Positions 58,419 to 64,000 of a stretch of 64,000 bases of DNA are shown here, one piece after another. The stretch is from Sphingomonadales bacterium (GTDB lineage Bacteria > Pseudomonadota > Alphaproteobacteria > Sphingomonadales > Sphingomonadaceae). Both the position numbers and the translations under genes were made by a program. The notes under the pieces are model-generated. The model did no database searches, was not told where the DNA came from, and saw only the letters and a list, made by a program, of their open reading frames with translations. Every line of letters starts with the position of its first letter. Positions within the stretch are counted from its first letter, which is position 1. The DNA is taken from NCBI GenBank assembly GCA_028868535.1, contig JAGWUH010000002.1:62001-126000 (forward strand). The letters run 5' to 3'.

Positions 58419-59363
58419 ATGACCGCGCCCGATTCCCGCGCCCCCCACTGGGAGTGGCAATACCTCGACCTGATGCGCCGCATCTGGGAGCACGGCGACG
58501 AACGCGTCGATCGCACCGGTATCGGCACCCGCTCGCTGTTCGGCGAGACGATCCGCTTCGATCTCTCGGGCGGGGCGATGCCGCTGCTCACCACCAAGCG
58601 CGTCTACTGGAAGACCGCCACGCGCGAATTCCTGTGGTTCCTCACCGGGCAGACCAACATCCGCGAACTCTGCGCACAGGGCGTCGAGATCTGGACCGAC
58701 TGGCCGCTCGATCGCTACCGGCGCGAGACCGGCGATGCCATCAGCCGCGCCGATTTCTCCGCCCGCATCGTCGCCGATGCCGCTTTCGCCGCGCGCTGGG
58801 GCGATCTCGGCCCGGTCTACGGCAAGCAGTGGGTCGACTGGCCGGTCTACGAGCCGGCGGGTGAGGGACTCTACCGCAAGCGCGCGCACGGCATCAACCA
58901 GGTCGCCGATCTGGTCGCCTCGCTGCGCGACAACCCCGGCAGCCGCCGCCACATCGTCGAGGGCTGGAACGTCGCGGAGCTGGACGCGATGGCGCTGCCG
59001 CCGTGCCACAAGACCTACCAGTTCCACGTCGCCGACGGCCGCCTCTCGGGCCTGCTCACCCAGCGCTCGTGCGATCTTGGCCTCGGCTTCGCGTTCAACA
59101 TGTGGAGCCTGGCGCTGTTCATCCGCATGCTGGCCCAGCAATGCGATCTCCAGCCCGGCGAGGCGATCTGGCAGGGCGGCGACGTCCACCTCTACCTGAA
59201 CCATGCCGCGCTGGTGGAGGAACAACTGGCGCGGACCCCGGCGGGCGAGGCGCATCTCGCCATCGGCCGCCGGCCCGAATCGATCTTCGCCTACGCGATC
59301 GAGGATTTCACCGTCAGCGGCTACGCCCCGCAGGCGCACATCGCTGCACCGGTCGCGGTCTGA
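58419..59363 (+). CDS. thyA: thymidylate synthase
   Basis: 314 aa from ATG 58419. The catalytic Cys196 is in MALPPCHKTYQFHV. RTGIGTRSLFGETIRFDLS, VYWKTATREFLWFLTGQTN, and LTQRSCDLGLGFAFNMWSLAL are conserved. The 50-residue insertion near 90-150 is typical of the long bacterial subtype. It makes dTMP with methylene-THF, so the dihydrofolate reductase gene must be elsewhere; folA is not adjacent here. Confidence 0.95.
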   Translation: MTAPDSRAPHWEWQYLDLMRRIWEHGDERVDRTGIGTRSLFGETIRFDLSGGAMPLLTTKRVYWKTATREFLWFLTGQTNIRELCAQGVEIWTDWPLDRYRRETGDAISRADFSARIVADAAFAARWGDLGPVYGKQWVDWPVYEPAGEGLYRKRAHGINQVADLVASLRDNPGSRRHIVEGWNVAELDAMALPPCHKTYQFHVADGRLSGLLTQRSCDLGLGFAFNMWSLALFIRMLAQQCDLQPGEAIWQGGDVHLYLNHAALVEEQLARTPAGEAHLAIGRRPESIFAYAIEDFTVSGYAPQAHIAAPVAV

Positions 59364-59372
59364 CGGCTCGGC

Positions 59373-59828
59373 TCAGCGCACGAACCCGGCGTAGGCGATT
59401 CGCCCGGCGCCGGCCATGGCCTGAGTCGGCGATACCCGCCAGCGCACGTGGGTCACGTCCTCCGGTGTCGCCGTGCGCCCGCCGATGCGCAGCGCGCCGA
59501 GCTGTCCCCAGTTGCGTCCGCCGTCGACGGAGACTTCCTCGCTGGGTTCGGCGCTCTGCTGGTAGGCAAGGCCGGCCGGCAGCGCGTTGGTGACGACGAA
59601 GCCGCCGTTGCCGCCCAGCCGATACCAGTTTACCACGGTCACCACCCGGTCGCCCCGGCTCAGCCGCGCCGCCGGTTCCAGCGATCGCACGGTTTCGCCG
59701 TGATGCAACCTGGTGCGCTCGACGAAGACGGCGCTGTCCACCGAGACCGCCGGCGCCGCCAGTGCCGGCGTGGCGAACAGCGGAGCACCCAGCATAAGCG
59801 CGAATGCGGCACGCGGGATGGAAGTCAC
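59373..59828 (-). CDS. secreted hypothetical protein with DUF11-like region
   Basis: 151 aa from GTG 59828, about 9 bp after GGGGA. A GTG at 59864 would add twelve residues. IPRAAFALMLGAPLFATPAL then AAPAV is a signal peptide. The mature part has LEPAARLSRGDRVVTVVNWY and VTNALPAGLAYQQSAEPSEE, the pattern of DUF11/conserved-repeat surface domains. Function unknown. It converges on thyA, stop to stop with 9 bp between. Confidence 0.7.
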   Translation of the reverse strand: MTSIPRAAFALMLGAPLFATPALAAPAVSVDSAVFVERTRLHHGETVRSLEPAARLSRGDRVVTVVNWYRLGGNGGFVVTNALPAGLAYQQSAEPSEEVSVDGGRNWGQLGALRIGGRTATPEDVTHVRWRVSPTQAMAGAGRIAYAGFVR

Positions 59829-59980
59829 GTCGGTATGTCCCCGTATTGTCTCGTTCACGGGCACTGTGCCGCCGCGGGACCAAGATATGGTTAACGGCCG
59901 GCTTCAGGGTCTTTGCGGAGGGGTTCGGGCGCGCATCCCGGGCGCTCGCGAAATTTCCTGCGAGGGCCCCGCCAAGGCGG

Positions 59981-60009
59981 TTGACAGCCCCGATCCGCTG
60001 CCCTAGTGG
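59981..60009 (+). promoter_or_regulatory. tRNA-Asp promoter
   Basis: TTGACA (59981-59986), 17 bp, TAGTGG (60004-60009), followed by CGCGGCTCCCC. Consensus -35 and ideal spacing. Confidence 0.65.
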
Positions 60010-60041
60010 CGCGGCTCCCCGAGCGGTGCTCCGTCGGAAAC

Positions 60042-60118
60042 GCGGGTGTAGCTCAGTTGGTTAGAGTGCCGGCCTGTCACGCCGGAGGTCGCGGGTTCGA
60101 GCCCCGTCACTCGCGCCA
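60042..60118 (+). tRNA. tRNA-Asp (GUC)
   Basis: Acceptor GCGGGTG pairs with CACTCGC (one G-U). Anticodon stem CCGGC/GCCGG with loop CTGTCAC gives GUC. Discriminator G at 60115, encoded CCA at 60116-60118. Confidence 0.96.
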
Positions 60119-60163
60119 CTCGGGGGATTTTCCCGCAGCGCAAGCTGCCGGCGGAAAACGAAA

Positions 60164-60188
60164 GGCCCGGTTTCGACCGGGCCTTTTT
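60164..60188. terminator. bidirectional terminator after tRNA-Asp
   Basis: GGCCCGGT (60164-60171), loop TTCG, ACCGGGCC (60176-60183), TTTTT; preceded by AAA for the opposite strand. It ends tRNA-Asp and the convergent DUF2842 gene. Confidence 0.9.
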
Positions 60189-60192
60189 CGTT

Positions 60193-60429
60193 TCACTTCA
60201 GCCGGCCGTGTTCCATCCAGAACAGCAGCCGCCGCACCGGCAGCAGCCACAGCCACACCACCCCCAGCAGCACGTAGACCGGCAGTTGCGCCAGCACCGG
60301 CAGGGTGGAGATCCACGGCCCGAGCCAGCGCGCCACCGCCATCGCATAGACCGCCAGCGCCGCCACCAGCAGCAGCACGCCGGCGGGAATCCGCCAGCTC
60401 GGTTCCTTGCGCACCGGCTTCTCGACCAT
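60193..60429 (-). CDS. DUF2842 family membrane protein
   Basis: 78 aa from ATG 60429. Two membrane helices (PAGVLLLVAALAVYAMAVA and LPVYVLLGVVWLWLLPVR) separated by a short loop, ending in LLFWMEHGRLK. The W..P...RLLFWME end matches DUF2842 proteins, an alphaproteobacterial family without known function. Its start overlaps the stop of the formyl-THF ligase gene, so both are cotranscribed. Confidence 0.82.
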   Translation of the reverse strand: MVEKPVRKEPSWRIPAGVLLLVAALAVYAMAVARWLGPWISTLPVLAQLPVYVLLGVVWLWLLPVRRLLFWMEHGRLK

Positions 60430-61004
60430 CAGGCCAACTCCCCATACAGCCGCGTCGGCGTCACCACCGCCTCCAGCGGCCGGTCATGCGGCTCGACCGG
60501 CAGCGTCTCGACCAATTGGCAATCCCACGCCAGCCCCACCGCGCGTGCCCCCGGATGCGCCGCCAGCCAGCGATCATAGTGTCCGGCACCCTGGCCCAGC
60601 CGGTCGCCGGCGGCGGTAAAGCCCAGCAACGGCACGATCACCCAGTCCGGCACCAGCGCCCCGGCATCGTCGCCCGGCTGCGGCATCGCGAACGGCCCGG
60701 GAACCAGTCCATCGTCGTTCCAGGGATCGCGCCATTCACGGAACGCCATGCCCGCCTCGCGCGTGGCGAACCAGGGCAGGGCGACCTTCCGCCCGTTCTC
60801 CTGAAACCACCGGGCAAACCCCCGCGTCGGCGCCTCCGCCCCGACGGCATGGTACAGGCCCACCGTCGCCCCCTCGGGAATCGCCCGCGCCAGCACCGCC
60901 GGCGGCCGCATCAGCACCAGCGCCCGCGTCGCCGCCGGCAATCCCGTCACATGCCCCTTGCGCACCTCGCGCAAACGCGCCCGCAGATCGTGCTTTTCGT
61001 TCAA
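60429..61004 (-). CDS. 5-formyltetrahydrofolate cyclo-ligase
   Basis: 191 aa. ARLREVRKGHV at the N-terminus, VGLYHAVGAEAPTR, and the signature VPLLGFTAAGDRLGQGAGHY then DRWLAAH, which forms the ATP and substrate site. It converts 5-formyl-THF to methenyl-THF. In many proteobacteria this gene (fau/ygfA) lies downstream of zapA and 6S RNA, exactly as here. The repeat element copy B lies between 6S RNA and this gene. Confidence 0.93.
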   Translation of the reverse strand: MNEKHDLRARLREVRKGHVTGLPAATRALVLMRPPAVLARAIPEGATVGLYHAVGAEAPTRGFARWFQENGRKVALPWFATREAGMAFREWRDPWNDDGLVPGPFAMPQPGDDAGALVPDWVIVPLLGFTAAGDRLGQGAGHYDRWLAAHPGARAVGLAWDCQLVETLPVEPHDRPLEAVVTPTRLYGELA

Positions 61005-61053
61005 GAGCCTACCTTCGCGACGGCGGCGCGCGGATATCGCGGCCAGCGGGAGA

Positions 61054-61194
61054 GGAGTCGCGAGAGTGGGTTCAGGGTGGAGCGAGAATGGCTGGCTCGC
61101 GAGACCCGGAGCGCAGCGGCCTTGATGGCCGTGAGCACCGGAAGCTCGCGAGACGGCCGTTCGCAGCCCACCATGGACCCGCTATCGCGACTCC
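61054..61194 (+). repeat. dispersed palindromic element, copy B
   Basis: 141 bp. Left arm 61054-61080 and right arm 61168-61194 are complementary over 27 positions with few mismatches (both contain GGAGTCGCGA on reading inward). The core 61072-61169 aligns with the minus strand of 16195-16289. Shared blocks are CAGGGTGGAGCGAG, CGCAGCGGCC, GGCCGTGAGCACCGGA and TTCGCAGCCC. CTCGCGAG occurs twice in the core (61097 and 61145 areas) and can pair with itself. The arms are unlike those of copy A. No coding capacity. Confidence 0.8.
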
Positions 61195-61239
61195 GGAGGT
61201 GACGGGACCACCGTGGGTCGTTTGCCCTAGAAATCCACT

Positions 61240-61390
61240 GACGCCTCGACGTCAGGTGGGGACCATGTGTGCCGGCCCTCGCCGCGAACGACGCGAACCG
61301 ACCAGGGACAGCCCCCAAGGATTGCTTATAGCCTCAGGGATGTTCATGGCGCGCACCGGGCAGTACCCGTCGCGCTCCATGTAGGCGCGA
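61240..61390 (-). ncRNA. ssrS: 6S RNA
   Basis: It lies between zapA and the formyl-THF ligase gene on the same strand, the classic place for 6S RNA. On the minus strand the core 61357-61255 has GGTG..CCATG pairing with CATGG..CACC around a large bubble. That bubble contains CCCTGAGGCTATAAGC and GGGGGCTGTCCCTGGTCGG, resembling known 6S RNAs. 6S RNA mimics an open promoter and binds sigma-70 RNA polymerase. Transcript ends are approximate. Confidence 0.75.
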
Positions 61391-61421
61391 CCGGCCGGAA
61401 GCTCAACCCCGGCCCGGATGC

Positions 61422-61754
61422 TCAGCCTTGCGCCTCGATCGTTCCCGCCAGCCGTTCCAGCCGCTCCGCCAGCGAGGCCAGCCGCTCCGTCGGGAACGCG
61501 GGGGCAGGGGCGGGCGCGGCTGCAAGGGGCGCGGCGCGGGCGATCGCCTGCGCCTGCTCCAGCTCGTGCACCTGGTCGGCCAGCAGCAGCGCCGCGAACA
61601 ACAGCGACCGCGTCTCGCCATGGGCCTGGCCGCCAGGCATTTCCGAAAGCTTGCTGTCGATCAGCCGGCCCAACCCGGCGACGTGGGTTTCCTCGCCGGG
61701 TGCGCAGGCCACCGCATAGTCGCGGCCGCCGATCGAGAGGGTGACGTTGCTCAT
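61422..61754 (-). CDS. zapA: cell division protein ZapA
   Basis: 110 aa from ATG 61754 (ATGA overlap with the upstream gene). NVTLSIGGRDYAVACAPGEE then HVAGLGRLID is the globular N-terminal domain. A long helix follows (LLFAALLLADQVHELEQAQA), interrupted by an Ala/Pro stretch, with a helical C-terminus. ZapA bundles FtsZ filaments at mid-cell. 6S RNA is just downstream. Confidence 0.92.
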   Translation of the reverse strand: MSNVTLSIGGRDYAVACAPGEETHVAGLGRLIDSKLSEMPGGQAHGETRSLLFAALLLADQVHELEQAQAIARAAPLAAAPAPAPAFPTERLASLAERLERLAGTIEAQG

Positions 61755-62005
61755 CCCGCGCCATTCCCCCCGCGCCACAACGGCAGGTCCTCGCCCTGCG
61801 GGGCCGCGGCGACGATCAGCGATTCAATCTGCGAGATCGCCCCCGATACCGCGCCGCGCAGGCGCTCGTTCTCGGCCTCGAGCTGCGCCGCGCGGGCGTC
61901 CTGGGCCGCGCCGGCCGCCTCGGCACGCGCACGCAGCGCCGCGTCGAGCCTGCCGATCGCGCCTTCGATCCTTTGCAGGATGCTATCCACGTCCCCGCCA
62001 TCCAT
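61751..62005 (-). CDS. small coiled-coil protein upstream of zapA
   Basis: 84 aa. DSILQRIEGAIGRLDAALRA and AAQLEAENERLRGAVSGAIS form a continuous amphipathic helix, a likely coiled coil, ending LWRGGNGAG. The cotranscription with zapA (4-bp overlap) suggests a role with ZapA or the divisome, similar in style to ZapB, but I see no direct homology. It is divergent from the transketolase gene. Confidence 0.72.
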   Translation of the reverse strand: MDGGDVDSILQRIEGAIGRLDAALRARAEAAGAAQDARAAQLEAENERLRGAVSGAISQIESLIVAAAPQGEDLPLWRGGNGAG

Positions 62006-62262
62006 CCTGCTTGGTTAACGCTAAAAGCCCGGAATGCAAAGCCTTGGCTGCCGAACAATCGATTCCACCGTGGAATCCCCCCGCAATTGCCGCCGATCGC
62101 CCCGCCGGCGTGCGCAAAATGGGCCGTGGGCGCGGCTCCGCGCCACGCGCGCCTTGACGCACCGGAACCCTTCCGCAAAGGAAGCCGCGCACGAATCGCG
62201 CCGCCCCGGCGCCCCCTTTTTTCGCGCCCGCGCGCGCCACAACGATCGGAGCCCACCCCCCG
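62006..62262. other. divergent intergenic region, zapA operon / tkt
   Basis: 257 bp upstream of both the coiled-coil gene (minus) and transketolase (plus). It must hold both promoters, but I could not pick out convincing -35/-10 pairs. No coding frame is supported. Confidence 0.35.

Positions 62263-64000
<1,738 letters not shown>

Overview
The window is GC-rich chromosomal DNA of an alphaproteobacterium, most likely a sphingomonad (Sphingomonadaceae, Novosphingobium-like). Several observations support this. Genes overlap by ATGA/GTGA throughout. An uppS-cdsA-dxr-rseP-bamA-ompH-fabZ block lacks the lpxD/lpxA/lpxB genes usual in LPS-making bacteria. Other alphaproteobacterial signs are a zapA-6S RNA-formyl-THF ligase arrangement, a DUF2842 protein and an NDUFS4-like complex I protein. 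No phage, CRISPR array, transposase or rRNA operon was seen. Almost everything is core chromosome.

Layout. 1-5.2 kb: the end of an atypical short-chain dehydrogenase (SDR), then a tandem glycine riboswitch driving gcvT-gcvH-gcvPA-gcvPB. 5.2-10.2 kb: an entericidin-like lipoprotein, an EamA transporter, and a small putative catabolic cluster (two SDRs, an IclR regulator, a divergent amidohydrolase) with a perfect palindrome as candidate operator. 10.2-19.5 kb: hrpB, a lipoprotein, an NDUFS4-like gene, SRP RNA, dnaX-ybaB, lon and hupB. 19.5-27.5 kb: a lipoprotein, rlmB, tRNA-Tyr, a NUDIX-DUF47 open frame next to pit, a lone flagellin, and psd-pssA. 27.6-39.3 kb: rpsB-tsf, pyrH-frr, the isoprenoid/phospholipid/envelope-assembly block, rpmE and tRNA-His. 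39.6-44.5 kb: the full cytochrome c maturation operon ccmCDEFGHI. 44.5-53.4 kb: kup, sodB, then minus-strand genes for a PuuD-like membrane protein, ispZ, ftsY, mtaB, dapF and a GGDEF-EAL protein. 53.6-64 kb: tRNA-Pro, a P-type ATPase, a penicillin acylase homologue, thyA, tRNA-Asp, DUF2842, formyl-THF ligase, 6S RNA, zapA and the start of transketolase.

Most notable non-gene signals. (1) Two copies of an intergenic structured element (16170-16307 minus, 61054-61194 plus) share a core of roughly 95 nt at about 80 % identity. Each copy is enclosed by long complementary arms, and the arms have unrelated sequences in the two copies. This suggests either a conserved fold or a mobile element inserted into pre-existing palindromes. 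(2) Promoters of translation-apparatus genes (tRNAs, rpsB, rpmE, pyrH) share a GGCGCG/GCGCG(C)-type block right after the -10. (3) A perfect palindrome cradles the -35 box of hupB. (4) The GC skew of the + strand changes from G-rich (left) to C-rich (right), regardless of gene direction, around 16-22 kb.
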